A stretch of 64,000 nucleotides of DNA, from NCBI RefSeq assembly GCF_009793335.1, contig NZ_WING01000003.1, positions 806,001 to 870,000 on the forward strand, written 5' to 3'. The position numbers and the translations under genes are program-made. The notes beneath the pieces are model-generated. The model had not been told where the DNA came from and searched no databases. It worked only from the letters and a program-made list of their open reading frames with translations. This DNA comes from Actinomadura sp. J1-007. Its GTDB lineage: Bacteria > Actinomycetota > Actinomycetes > Streptosporangiales > Streptosporangiaceae. Of the stretch, positions 43,609 through 52,807 are shown piece by piece. Position 1 is the stretch's first letter. Every line of letters begins with the position of its first letter.

Positions 43609-44283
43609 CTAATCCCCGCCCGGGGTGACCAGGCCCGCCTCGTACGCGGCGATCACGGCCTGCGCCCGGTCGCGCACGCCGGTCTTGGCGAACACGCTCG
43701 TCACGTGGTTCTTCACCGTGGACGCCGTGATCGCCAGGGCCGCCGCGATCTCCACGTTCGACCGGCCGCGCGCGATCAGCACCAGCACCTCGCGCTCCCG
43801 GTCGGTCAGCGCGCGCAGGTCGGCCCGCCCGCGCCCGGCCCCGCCCGGGGCCGGCGCCGACGCCCGCACGAACGTGCTGATCAGCCGGGTGAGCAGGCGC
43901 GGCGCGACGGCGGCCTCGCCCCGGTGCACGACCCTGATCGCCTCCACCAGCTCCTCCGGCGAGACGTCCTTGGGCAGGAAGCCCGCCGCGCCCGCCCGCA
44001 GCGCGCCGAGCACGTACGCGTCGAGGTCGAACGTGCTGAGCGCCAGCACCCGCGCCGCCGACCGCGCGGCCATGATCCGCTCGGTCGCGGCGACGCCGTC
44101 CAGGCCGGGCATGTGGATGTCCATCAGGACCACGTCCGGGCACAGCTCGGCGGCGCGCTCCACGGCCTGCGCGCCGTCGGCCGCCTCGCCCACCACGTCC
44201 ATGTCCGGCTGCGCCCCGATGATCATCCGGAAGCCCGTCCGGACCAGCGCGTGGTCGTCAACGAGCAGCACCGAGATCGCCAC
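43609..44283 (-). CDS. NarL/LuxR-family response regulator
   Basis: A 224-residue regulator. The receiver has VDDHALVRTGF, phospho-Asp in VVLMDIHMPG, Thr/Ser in LALSTFD and Lys in FLPKDVSPEEL. A Gly/Pro/Ala linker leads to the LuxR HTH, LTDREREVLVLIARGRSNVEIA and TVKNHVTSVFAKTG. It lies 22 bp downstream of the matching sensor kinase, forming an operon. Likely targets are itself and the adjacent RND exporter (inference). Confidence 0.95.
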   Translation of the reverse strand: MAISVLLVDDHALVRTGFRMIIGAQPDMDVVGEAADGAQAVERAAELCPDVVLMDIHMPGLDGVAATERIMAARSAARVLALSTFDLDAYVLGALRAGAAGFLPKDVSPEELVEAIRVVHRGEAAVAPRLLTRLISTFVRASAPAPGGAGRGRADLRALTDREREVLVLIARGRSNVEIAAALAITASTVKNHVTSVFAKTGVRDRAQAVIAAYEAGLVTPGGD

Positions 44284-44304
44284 GGGCCCCCTCCTCGATC
44301 GCGT

Positions 44305-45647
44305 TCACCCGGGCCCGTGCCGTACGGGCCCGTCCAGCAGTCCAGAGCGCCGCCCCGCGTCCCCCGGGGCCTCGCCCTCCGGGGCCGCGGGCGGTTCGCC
44401 GCCGGGCGCCGCGGGCCGGGCCGGCGCGGAGAGCGGGATGCGCGCGCGCACCCCGAAACCGCCGTCCTCCCTGGGCCCGGCCGTCAGCTCACCGCCGCAC
44501 AGGGCGACCCGTTCCGCCATGCCGCGCAGGCCGTAGCCCTCGCCGTGGGCCGAGCCGCGCGCGGGCCCGCGCGCCGGACCCCGCGCCGGGCCGCCCGCGG
44601 CGGGACCGCCCGCCGCGGGGCCGTTCACCACCTCGACCACCACCGCCGCGTCCGCGTAGCGGAGCGACACGCGGGTCCGGACGCCGAACGCGTGCTTGTG
44701 CGCGTTGGTCAGCGCCTCCTGGACCGTCCGGTAGACGGCCAGGTCCGCGGCAGCGGGCAGCGGCAGCGGCTCGCCCTCGACGCTCAGCTCCGCCGGACCC
44801 CGGCGGCGCGGGCCCGTTCCACCAGCTCGGGCAGCCGCGACGTGCGGGCGCCCGGCTCGGGGTCCTCCACCCGGTCGTCGGCGCGCAGCACCGCGAGGAG
44901 CTGGCGCATCTCGGCCATCGCCTCGCGCGCCGTCCGCTCGGTCGTGGTCAGGGCCTCCTCGGCCCGCTCCGGGTCGAGCCGCATCGTCGTCCGCGCGGCG
45001 CCGACGAGCACGTTCATCACGCTGATGTGGTGGGCGACCACGTCGTGCAGCTCCCGCGCGATCCGGCGCCGCTCGGCCTGGACCGCCTCGTGCGCCCGCG
45101 CCGCCCGGCGGCGCTCGGTCATCTCGCGCCGCAGCCGGACGTACTGGCCGAGCACGACCGTGAGCGCGCACAGGACCACGTTGGAGACCTTGTCGGCCGG
45201 CGTGGTCCGCAGGAGGTAGCAGGCCGCGGCCAGGACGAGCTGGCCCGCCCCCGCCACCCAGCCGGTCGCGTACGGGCGGTACTTGCCGAGGGCGTAGAGC
45301 GCGAAGACGCTCGCCAGGCTGGCCGGGGAGAACCACAGGCCCGGCAGCAGGAGCCACCCGAACGCGTCGGTCCCGGCCACCAGGGCCAGCACCCCCACCG
45401 GGCGGCTGCGCCGCAGCATCAGCGCGCCGGCCTGCACGATCCCGAGCGGGAGCCCGATCACGAGCTCCTCGCGCGGCCCGTGCTGGAGGACGTCGTTCGC
45501 CACCACCAGGAGCGCCAGCAGCACCACCAGGCCGTCGAGCGCGCGCGACCGCGCCGACGGGCTCCACCGCCGACGCACCGCCGCGAGGGCCCTCCGGGCG
45601 CGCCGCGCCGGGCCGTCGCGGTGACGCGGTCTCGCCTCGGGCTCCAT
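44305..45647 (-). CDS. NarL-type sensor histidine kinase (frameshifted)
   Basis: Sensor kinase partner of the downstream regulator. From ATG 45647 (MEPEARPRHRD) it has about five membrane helices, a coiled linker and the HisKA_3 motif RRIARELHDVVAHHISVM with the phospho-His. The frame stops near 44784. One added base near 44793-44801 joins GVPAELSVEG to the ATPase domain, with TVQEALTNAHKHAFG as N-box and GYGLRGMAERV as G-box, ending at 44305 for 447 residues. A Gly/Pro/Ala-Arg repeat (GPARGPARGPARG) interrupts the ATPase domain. Otherwise a standard actinobacterial LuxR-type kinase. Confidence 0.88.
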
Positions 45648-45770
45648 GGTCCTGAGAGTAGAAGCCCCCGGCCCCACACCCTCATCCCCCGGGCGGACCC
45701 GGCGTAGGACCCGGGTACCACCCGCGTCGTCCGATCCGGGGGGAAACGCGGCGGCCCGGCCCCGCCGCGC

Positions 45771-46262
45771 CTACTTTCCGGCCTTCTTCCCCTTGCCCTT
45801 GGCCTTCGCCTTGGCCTTGGCATTGGCCTTCGGCTTGGCATTGGCCTTCGGCTTCTTGGCGGAGGCGGACGCCCCCTTCGCCGCGGCGTCCTTCTTGGAC
45901 TTCTTGCCCTTGTCCTTCTTCGGCTTCTTCTCGGCCTCCGGGGCCGGGGCGTCGGCCTCGTCCAGTTCGGCGAGGGCGACGGCCGGGTCCCCGGCGACCC
46001 GGTGCCGGAACGTCTGGCCGACGCGGAAGCGCGGCACCTCGGCGGCCGGGACGTCCATGGGCACGCCGGTGCGCGGGTTGCGGACCTTGCGGGCGGGCCT
46101 GGTGAGCCGCTCGAACGTGCCGAAGCCGGTGACGAGCACCCGCTCGCCCGCGGCGACGTTGTCCATGATGGCGTCGAACACGGCGTCCACGTGGCGCCGG
46201 GCCGCGGCCTGGTCGCTCCCCGCCCGCGCCGCGACCGCCTCGATCAGCTCGGTCCTGTTCAT
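45771..46262 (-). CDS. HU-family nucleoid protein with Lys/Ala-rich tail
   Basis: A 163-residue DNA-binding protein. Residues 1-90 are a standard HU domain: MNRTELIEAVAARAG, VTGFGTFERLTRPARKVRNPRTG and the DNA-gripping arm. From about 100 onward is a Lys/Ala tail (KKPKKDKGKKSKKD, then KANAK/KAKAK repeats ending GKGKKAGK), like the histone-H1-like tails of mycobacterial HupB and Streptomyces HupS. Such tails drive chromosome compaction, for example in spores. An acidic patch (ELDEADAPAPEAE) separates the two parts. Confidence 0.95.
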   Translation of the reverse strand: MNRTELIEAVAARAGSDQAAARRHVDAVFDAIMDNVAAGERVLVTGFGTFERLTRPARKVRNPRTGVPMDVPAAEVPRFRVGQTFRHRVAGDPAVALAELDEADAPAPEAEKKPKKDKGKKSKKDAAAKGASASAKKPKANAKPKANAKAKAKAKGKGKKAGK

Positions 46263-46374
46263 CCGGGCACCTTCCGGAAAGTGTGCGAAGCCGGGTTGGC
46301 CTGCGATGCCGGTCAGGCTAGCCGCCGCGGGCGTCCAACGGGACCGGGAGGAGTCCGGCGGGACCGGGAGCCCG

Positions 46375-46920
46375 TCAGTGGGACCAGGAGAACACGCGCT
46401 GCGCGGCCGGGTCGCCGCCGCCCTTGAGCGCGATCACCATGACCTCCTTGCCCTGGGGTACGGCGCCCGGCCCCTTCTTCTCCCCGTTCACCGTCAGGTC
46501 CTTGGCCGCGCCGTAGCGCTGGGTGAACCCGTCCGAGCTGCGCACGGTGAACGACGACCCGTTCACCCCGGTGACCGTGCCCCGCTGGAACACCCGCGTC
46601 TCGGTGCCGCCCCCGTCCTTGGCCATGACGCACTCCCCGTGCAGCGCGCCCTGGAAGCGCCCCGCGCCGGGCCCGCCCCAGTGCCCGCCCCAACCGCCCT
46701 GACCGCCCCAGCCGCCGCGCCAGCCGTTCCCGTGCTCGGTGCCGTGCGACGACGACGCGCTCGGGCCGGGCGACGGCTCCGACGCGCCGCTCGACGCGGC
46801 GGCCAGGCCGGTCGCGCCGAGCCCGACGGCCCCGAGGACCGCCGCGGGCGCCGCCCATCGCGCCACCCGCCGCCGCGCGCGCCCCTCGTCGCCCGCGTGC
46901 TGTTCCCTGTCCTCGCTCAT
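46375..46920 (-). CDS. Exported or membrane-anchored Gly/Trp-rich protein
   Basis: 181 residues, function unknown. One N-terminal hydrophobic helix (about 20-42) may anchor it or act as signal. A Ser/Pro linker leads to a Gly/Trp/His repeat (HGNGWRGGWGGQGGWGG) and then a small beta domain with FQRGTVTGVNGSSFTVRSSDGF, which resembles DUF5666-type OB folds. The coding bias and start near a TCC-rich SD-like GGAGGAGAG are convincing. It sits between HU and the GMC locus and shows no operon link. Confidence 0.72.
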   Translation of the reverse strand: MSEDREQHAGDEGRARRRVARWAAPAAVLGAVGLGATGLAAASSGASEPSPGPSASSSHGTEHGNGWRGGWGGQGGWGGHWGGPGAGRFQGALHGECVMAKDGGGTETRVFQRGTVTGVNGSSFTVRSSDGFTQRYGAAKDLTVNGEKKGPGAVPQGKEVMVIALKGGGDPAAQRVFSWSH

Positions 46921-47113
46921 CCGCTCTCCTCCGGTTCACCGCGTGCGTCCGCGCCGGCCTCGCGGCCGGCGCCGTGTCGCACCCAATGATCCGAACGGCA
47001 CGCGGTGGCCGTCGTCGCACAGCCGGCGTCACCCGCGCTGCGGCCCCGGGCGTACGCCGGGCCCGCGCCGTACGCCGCCCGGAGTAGCTGGCCGCGCTTG
47101 AGTCCGGAGGGCC

Positions 47114-48877
47114 TCAGAGCGCGTCGGTGACGCGGTGGTCGGTCGAGGGGACGGGGGTCTCGTCGCCCACCCAGGGGTCCCCGCCGAAGTGCCGGACGAA
47201 GATCCTCTCCGCGGTACGGGTCGCGAGGGCCTGCGTGGTGAGGGTGGGGTTGGGGCCGCCGAGGCTGTTCGCGAGCGCCGAGTTGTCGGCGACGTAGAGG
47301 CGTCCGACCCAGCGGCTCGCGGCGTCGGCGTCGAGCACCGAGTCGTCCGCGGACAGGCCCATCCGCATCGAGGAGTGGACGTGCAGCAGCAGCGGCGCCC
47401 AGTCGAACCGGTAGACCCGCGTGGCGCCCGCGCGGCGCAGCAGCTCGGTGGCGCGGCGGGCGAGGAACTCGCGGGCGGCCAGCGTACGGCGCGTCCGCCG
47501 CCGCGACCGGAACACCACCTTCGGCACCGCGCCGTGCTCGTCGGGCGGAAGCGCGGACAGGGTCGCCCGGTTGTGGGGCTCCACGTCGTCGCCGGTCAGG
47601 ATCAGGACGTTCAGCAGCCGGTCGATCCCGTGCGCGAGGACCTCCTTCAGCTCGGGTCCGCCGAGGCGGCCCGTCCGCCCGTCCCACGGCCCCGTCAGCC
47701 CCCGCCCGTTGCGGTACCGGCCCCGGATGCCGCTGTCGGACAGGGACATGCTGAACGCCTGCATCGCCGGCGGCAGGCCGATGTTCTCCAGCGCGCCGTA
47801 GCCGGGGAAGTCGCAGCGGGCCGCCGAGCTCGGCCCGCGCGAGGAGCCGGTGTCGTGGTCGAACAGCCCGGTCACGCCGTCCAGGAAGTGGTCGGTGTAG
47901 CCGCGGCCCACCCAGCCGTTGGGGTCGGGGAGGCCGCTGTTCAGCCAGAGCCGCGGGGTCTCGGTGGTGCCGCCCGCCAGCACGACCACCTCGGCGTCCT
48001 CGCGGTGCCGGTCGCCGGACGCGCCGTTCCGCCACGTCACCCCGGTCGCGACGAGCCCGCCGTCGCGCCGGGCGGTGTGCACCTTGACGGCGTAGGAGTC
48101 GGCGAGGAGCGTGACGGCCTTGCCGTGCGGCGACCACGCCGGCGCGGTGAGCGCCATCGGGACGTAGCTGTTGTCGGTGGAGCGCTTGGCGGCCTGGTTC
48201 CGGGGCGCTCCCGCCGGTTCCATGCACCCCTGAAGGCAGTAGCCGCAGAACGTGCATCCGGTGGCCCGCGGGTAGCGCAGCCGCTCGGGGTCGCCGGTCC
48301 GCCCGGCGGTGCCGCCCGGTTGCAGGATCGCGTTCTCCTGCGGGCGGTACGACCAGCGCGTGGTGTCCTTGGTGGTCTGCACCGGGAGGCCGAGGCGTTC
48401 GGCGCCGGACAGGAAGACCGTCTCCTTGACGCCCATCGCCGCCGTCTGCACGGGCAGCGTCGCCTCCACCCACCGGTAGTACGGAACGAGCTCGTCGTAG
48501 GTGAACGGGAACGCGTGGGCGCTGTCGTAGGCGCCCTTGTCGGGGCCCTCGTACCCCTGGAAGACGCCCCGGTACGCGCGCGGCGAGTTGCCGTAGTAGT
48601 GCAGGGTGGTGCCGCCGACGCCGGACGCCTGGAGCAGGTAGGAGTTCTGCGGCTCCTCCCGCAGCCAGGCGGGCTTGCTCCGGTCGGCGGGGCCGACGCG
48701 CAGGAACCCGGTGAGCGGGTTGTTGGCGTCGTTCTCCAGGTGCGTCCACTCGCGGCGCGGGTCGGCGTGCCGCGCCCCGGCCTCCAGCAGCAGGACGTCC
48801 AGCCCGCGCGCGGCCAGCTCCTTGGCCACGACGGGGCCGCCCCCGCCGGCTCCGACGACGATCACGTCCCGGCTCAT
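47114..48877 (-). CDS. GMC-family FAD oxidoreductase with Cys-rich insert
   Basis: A 587-residue flavoprotein. The FAD motif is VIVVGAGGGGPVVAKELA. ASGVGGTTLHYYGN is the second nucleotide contact, and the C-terminal SLGGPNPTLTTQALATRTAERI is the usual GMC ending. Unusual is ATGCTFCGYCLQGCMEPAG near residue 205, four Cys as C-x2-C-x2-C-x3-C that could hold an Fe-S or zinc site. ATG 48877 overlaps the stop of the upstream Tat-type subunit. Together they resemble the membrane gluconate/sorbitol dehydrogenase pair (large GMC subunit plus subunit 3). Confidence 0.9.
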   Translation of the reverse strand: MSRDVIVVGAGGGGPVVAKELAARGLDVLLLEAGARHADPRREWTHLENDANNPLTGFLRVGPADRSKPAWLREEPQNSYLLQASGVGGTTLHYYGNSPRAYRGVFQGYEGPDKGAYDSAHAFPFTYDELVPYYRWVEATLPVQTAAMGVKETVFLSGAERLGLPVQTTKDTTRWSYRPQENAILQPGGTAGRTGDPERLRYPRATGCTFCGYCLQGCMEPAGAPRNQAAKRSTDNSYVPMALTAPAWSPHGKAVTLLADSYAVKVHTARRDGGLVATGVTWRNGASGDRHREDAEVVVLAGGTTETPRLWLNSGLPDPNGWVGRGYTDHFLDGVTGLFDHDTGSSRGPSSAARCDFPGYGALENIGLPPAMQAFSMSLSDSGIRGRYRNGRGLTGPWDGRTGRLGGPELKEVLAHGIDRLLNVLILTGDDVEPHNRATLSALPPDEHGAVPKVVFRSRRRTRRTLAAREFLARRATELLRRAGATRVYRFDWAPLLLHVHSSMRMGLSADDSVLDADAASRWVGRLYVADNSALANSLGGPNPTLTTQALATRTAERIFVRHFGGDPWVGDETPVPSTDHRVTDAL

Positions 48878-49760
48878 CCGGTCACCTCCGTGCGGCCCTG
48901 GTAGTAGCCGCGGAACTCGGGCCGTCCCTCGGCGGCGGGCGTGTAGCCGCTGATCCGCCAGCCGACCGGGCGGTCCCGCAGCCGCCGGGAGGCCGGGTCG
49001 AACACCGCCCATTCGGAGTAGCCGCCGAGCGCCGCGAGCTCCAGCAGGGCGCCCCCGAGGAAGCGGAGCAGGCCGGACGCGGTGCGCTTCAGGGGCTCGG
49101 GCAGCCGGGCGTCCAGCAGCTCGACCAGGTCGGGGTCGGCGCCCTCCAGCAGCTCGAACACGTCGGCCTTCCGCCCGAACGCCAGCCGGGAGAACGGCGC
49201 GAGGAAAGGCCCGGCGACCGTGCGCGGATCGACCCGCAGGGCCTCCGCGTTGAGCAGCAGCGCCACCAGGGGCGACAGCGGGATCGTGGCGTCGCTCTCC
49301 AGCAGGGCGTCCACTCCGAGACCGGCGCGGAGCGCGGCGTCCGGCACCGGTTCGCGCAGCAGGCCGGGGACGCCGTCCCGCAGCGCGCGGACGAGCGGGA
49401 CGGCGGGCAGGTCGGGCGCCGGAAGGTAGCGGTCGAGGGCGTCCACCAGGAACTCCGGCAGCCGCGCCTCGATCCGCCGGGCTCCCGGGCGGGCGTGCCC
49501 TGGGCGCGGGAATAGGCGTCCGGGCCCGGCATGACGAACACGGCGAGGCCGCGCATGGTGTCCAGGGTCAGCGCGTCACGCGCCGCCGCCCCGGGCCCGC
49601 CGGTTTGGGACTCAGCGATTCCGGTCCCGGCGGCCGGGGGTCCGGCGGCTCCGGCCCGCGCGGGGCTTGCGAGGCCGGGCACGGCCGTCGCGGCGGCCAG
49701 CAGGCCGGCCGTTCCCAGCACGGCGCGGCGTTCCCTCTGAGGCTCGTCCGACACGTCCAT
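48874..49760 (-). CDS. Tat-exported small subunit of GMC dehydrogenase (frameshifted)
   Basis: From ATG 49760 the N terminus has a twin-Arg signal (ERRAVLGTAGLLAAATAVPG with ASPARAG). It then reads MRGLAVFVMPGPDAYSRAQG, like gluconate dehydrogenase subunit 3 proteins. The frame breaks near 49471-49482. One added base joins PGG to IEARLPEFLVDALDRYLP and the rest, ending at 48874 for 295 residues. The stop overlaps the GMC ATG (ATGA). The pair should be co-translated and exported together as a folded complex (inference from Tat and pairing). Confidence 0.8.
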
Positions 49761-49789
49761 CACCTTCGGTCGCGGCCCGGCCACGATAT

Positions 49790-49804
49790 TGGACGTCTGG
49801 TCCA
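49790..49804. promoter_or_regulatory. TGGAC-n5-GTCCA operator candidate
   Basis: Perfect 5-bp arms in the gap between the two divergent GMC loci, about 30 bp from the Tat subunit start. The TetR protein encoded at 51618 is the likely binder. Confidence 0.5.
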
Positions 49805-49924
49805 GTTTCTCCGTACTCCGTTGACAGAACGGGCCCCCGGTTTCCGTCGCCGACCGCATAGCACCGCGCTATGACGCAGCTCACACTGGCGCTCCACGTC
49901 TCCGCGCAGCCAGTGGAGGAAGCC

Positions 49925-51562
49925 GTGACACCAGGGCACGGACCAGGACGGAACCGGGTACGAGACCAGGGCACGGGCAGGGGACGGCGTCGGCCGACGC
50001 GAGTTCCTCGGCCTCTCAGCGGGGGGCGCCCTGGCGGCGCTCACCGCCGCGAAGGCCGAGTCGCTCGGGCGCCGGGCCCGCGCGTCCGCCGGGACCCGCA
50101 CCGACTTCCCCGCCATCGTGATCGGGTCCGGGTTCGGCGGCTCGGTCGCCGCGCTGCGGCTCGGCCGCGCCGGTGTCGAGACCCTCGTCGTGGAGCGCGG
50201 GCGGGAGTGGCCCATCCCGAACGACACCGAACTCGTGATCGGCAACCAGGACCGCCCCAACAGCGACATGTTCTGGATGCGGCACATCACCGACTGGCCC
50301 GCCGTCGTGCCGACGCTGATCTCGCCGGTGCCCGGCGTCATGGAGCTGTCCAGCGAGGCCCACCTCAACATCGCCTGCGGCGCCGCGGTCGGCGGCGGGT
50401 CGATCGTCTACACCGGCGTCACCGTGCCGCCGCCGCGCCGCTACTTCGAGCGGCTCTACCCCGGGCTGAGCTGGGACGAGTTCGCGACCGTCTGGTTCCC
50501 CAAGGTGCGGGCGACGCTGAACGCCTCGCCGATGCCGCCCGACGTCTACGGCTCCGCCCCGTTCACGCACTCGCGGGTCTGGGACGCGCACATGCGGAAG
50601 GCGGGCCACGCCCCCGCGCCGCTCGACTCGACGTTCGACTGGGGCGTGGTGCGCAGGGAACTCGCCGGGTCCGTACGGCCGTCGGCCATCGCGGGCGAGA
50701 CCGACTTCGCGTGCAGCGACGGCGCCAAGCGGAGCCTCACCCGCAACTACCTGCCGTCGGCGCTCGCGACCGGCAAGGTCTCGCTGCGCCCGCTCACCGA
50801 GGTCACCGGGCTCGGCCGCACCGCCTCGGGCCGCTACACCGTGGAGGTGCGCCGGCTCGCGGCGGACGGCTCGGCGCACGGCGCGGAGTCCCTGCTCTGC
50901 GACCGGCTGTTCGTCTGCGCGGGCACCCTGAACACCAACCGGCTGCTGGTCGCGGCGCGGGAGACGGGCGCGCTGCCCGACCTGCCCGCCGAGATCGGCA
51001 CCGGCTTCGGCGACAACGGCGACCAGTTCAACCTGTACGCCTACACCGACCTGCCCGCGGGCCCGTCGCAGGGGTCGCCGTGCGCGAGCGGCACGTTCCA
51101 CGACTCCGAGTTCGGGATCCCGATGCGGGCCGAGAGCTGGCAGCTGCTCGGCGCGCACGGCCTGCCGGTGATCCACACTCTCACCATGACCGCCGACTTC
51201 GACAACCGCGGCACGTTCGCCTACGACCGCCTCCGCGGGAGGGTGCGGCTCGCCGACTGGACCCGGGACAAGTCCAGGCCGTCCGCCGACGCGGGCGCCG
51301 CGCTGAACGCCAAGGTGATCGCCGCCAACCCCGGGGTGGTGCCGTTCTCGCTGACGTGGCCGTTCACCCTCACCGCGCACCCGCTCGGCGGCGTGGTCCT
51401 GGGCCGATCGACCGACCTGTACGGCCGCGTCAAGGGCCCTCGGGGCTGTACGTGCTGGACGGCTCGCTGATCCCCGGCACGGTCGGCGGCGCGAACCCGT
51501 CGCTGTCCATCGCCGCGCTGGCCGAGCGCGCGATGGCCGCCGTCGTCCGCGACGGCGGTTAA
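49925..51562 (+). CDS. Tat-exported GMC oxidoreductase, cholesterol-oxidase-like (frameshifted)
   Basis: FAD oxidoreductase of the ChoD type. The core frame carries a twin-Arg signal (GRREFLGLSAGGALAAL, from about 49990) and the FAD motif VIGSGFGGSVAALRLGRAG. CGAAVGGGSIVYTG and TAHPLGG are further blocks. The frame breaks near 51434-51445; one added base gives LYVLDGSLIPGTVGGANPSL and AALAERAMAAVVRDGG, the standard ending. The start is unclear: the signal frame has no start codon after an in-frame TGA at 49926. GTG 49925 lies in a different frame and would need a shift of the opposite sense. It is divergent from the other GMC pair. Confidence 0.8.
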   Translation: MTPGHGPGRNRVRDQGTGRGRRRPTRVPRPLSGGRPGGAHRREGRVARAPGPRVRRDPHRLPRHRDRVRVRRLGRRAAARPRRCRDPRRGARAGVAHPERHRTRDRQPGPPQQRHVLDAAHHRLARRRADADLAGARRHGAVQRGPPQHRLRRRGRRRVDRLHRRHRAAAAPLLRAALPRAELGRVRDRLVPQGAGDAERLADAARRLRLRPVHALAGLGRAHAEGGPRPRAARLDVRLGRGAQGTRRVRTAVGHRGRDRLRVQRRRQAEPHPQLPAVGARDRQGLAAPAHRGHRARPHRLGPLHRGGAPARGGRLGARRGVPALRPAVRLRGHPEHQPAAGRGAGDGRAARPARRDRHRLRRQRRPVQPVRLHRPARGPVAGVAVRERHVPRLRVRDPDAGRELAAARRARPAGDPHSHHDRRLRQPRHVRLRPPPREGAARRLDPGQVQAVRRRGRRAERQGDRRQPRGGAVLADVAVHPHRAPARRRGPGPIDRPVRPRQGPSGLYVLDGSLIPGTVGGANPSLSIAALAERAMAAVVRDGG

Positions 51563-51617
51563 CCGGAGGGTCCTCCGATCACCGCCTCGCGCCGGTCGGC
51601 GTCCGGTAGCGTGAACG

Positions 51618-52280
51618 ATGATGGAAAAGTCCGAGCCCGTGCGGCCCGACCTGGGGTGGCGGCTGCCGATCGCCGGCGCCGCGGCGCCCGAACGGGCCGA
51701 CGCCGCCCGCAACCGGCGCAAGATCCTCGCCGTCGCCGAGGAGATCGTGGCGACGCGCGGCGTCGACGCGCTGACCATGAACGAGGTCGCCGCGGCGGCG
51801 GGCGTCGGCGTGGGCACGGTCTACCGGCGGTTCGGCGACCTCGCGGGCCTCATCGCGGCGGTGATGGACGAGCGGGAGCGCCAGCTCCAGGAGGCGTGCC
51901 TCACCGGCGCGCCGCCGCTCGGCCCGGACGCCTCCCCGGCCGACCGGATCAAGGGGTTCCTGCACGCGTACGCCGACCTGCTCGACAACTACGCGCCGCT
52001 GATGGCGGTGGCGGAGGCGACGTCGCCGACCGGCAGGTACCGGGGCGGCGCGTACGCGGTGCACCACGTGCACCTGGCCCGGCTGGTCGCGGAGGCGCGC
52101 CCCGACCTCGACGCGCACTACTTCGCCGACGCGCTGCTCGCCCCGCTCTCCGCCGGGATGTTCGTCCACCACCGGCAGGAGCAGGGCATGGCCCTCGCCC
52201 GCGTCAAGGCGGGCCTCGACCGCCTCGTCGACGGCATCCTCTCCGGCCCCGAGGCGGAACGCACCGGCGCGGGCGGCTGA
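51618..52280 (+). CDS. TetR-family regulator
   Basis: A 220-residue regulator. The HTH is LTMNEVAAAAGVGVGTVYRRFGDL. Its effector domain has YADLLDNYAPLMAVAEATSPTGRYRGG and ends in a Gly-rich tail. It lies 55 bp after the cholesterol-oxidase-like gene on the same strand, so it may be in that operon and control the two divergent GMC loci. ATG 51618 or 51621. Confidence 0.92.
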   Translation: MMEKSEPVRPDLGWRLPIAGAAAPERADAARNRRKILAVAEEIVATRGVDALTMNEVAAAAGVGVGTVYRRFGDLAGLIAAVMDERERQLQEACLTGAPPLGPDASPADRIKGFLHAYADLLDNYAPLMAVAEATSPTGRYRGGAYAVHHVHLARLVAEARPDLDAHYFADALLAPLSAGMFVHHRQEQGMALARVKAGLDRLVDGILSGPEAERTGAGG

Positions 52281-52327
52281 CGTCCGGCTCGGCGCCCGCG
52301 AGAGCCGGCGCGCGTTGGCCCGCGAGG

Positions 52328-52807
52328 TCAGCGGTTGTAGGTGGCGAGCCGTTCGACCGCTCGAAGCTCCTGGTCGATCTTCGCGAGGGCGGCGCGGCGG
52401 TCCCCCGGCCCGCTCCGGCCGGACGCAGGGGCCTGCGCGCGCCGGTGTTCGAGATGGGCCAGCAGGGTCTCGTCGCCCAGGCGGCGGGCGGCGAAGGCGA
52501 CGACGACCTCGGCGGACTGCATCACGCACCAGCCCGGACGGAGCCGGGCCTCCATCGCGTCCTCGCGCCCGGCGTCGTCCTCGACCAGCAGGCGCAGGAA
52601 CTCGCCGCTCCGCTCGATGACGCGCACCTGCGCGACGCCGGGCTCGTAGCGCGGCAGGGCGTGTTCGAGGTCGGCGATGACCTGCCACACGGCGTCGAAC
52701 GGGGCGGCCAGGCGGCGCTGCCCGACGGCCGCGCCCGGCAGGGCCGCCGCGAGAACGGCGAGGCGGTCGACCGGGTCGATGCCCGGGAGCGCCACGGGGT
52801 CGTTCAT
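52328..52807 (-). CDS. SRPBCC/START-like protein coupled to ECF sigma
   Basis: A 159-residue small soluble protein. The start LAVLAAALPGAAVGQRRLAAPFDAVWQVIADLEHALPRYEPGVAQVRV fits the first strand and helices of SRPBCC (polyketide cyclase-like) folds. VEDDAGREDAMEARLRPGWCVMQSAEVVVAFA gives the central sheet. Its ATG overlaps the ECF stop (ATGA). It may bind a small hydrophobic ligand and act with the sigma factor, but this is inference. Confidence 0.75.
   Translation of the reverse strand: MNDPVALPGIDPVDRLAVLAAALPGAAVGQRRLAAPFDAVWQVIADLEHALPRYEPGVAQVRVIERSGEFLRLLVEDDAGREDAMEARLRPGWCVMQSAEVVVAFAARRLGDETLLAHLEHRRAQAPASGRSGPGDRRAALAKIDQELRAVERLATYNR

Noticed and set aside
40624..45219. A 1531-residue open frame on the plus strand
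   Set aside because: It lies antisense to the RND and two-component genes and its residues are the Arg/Gly/Ala-rich mix of a wrong frame. High GC produces such long frames.
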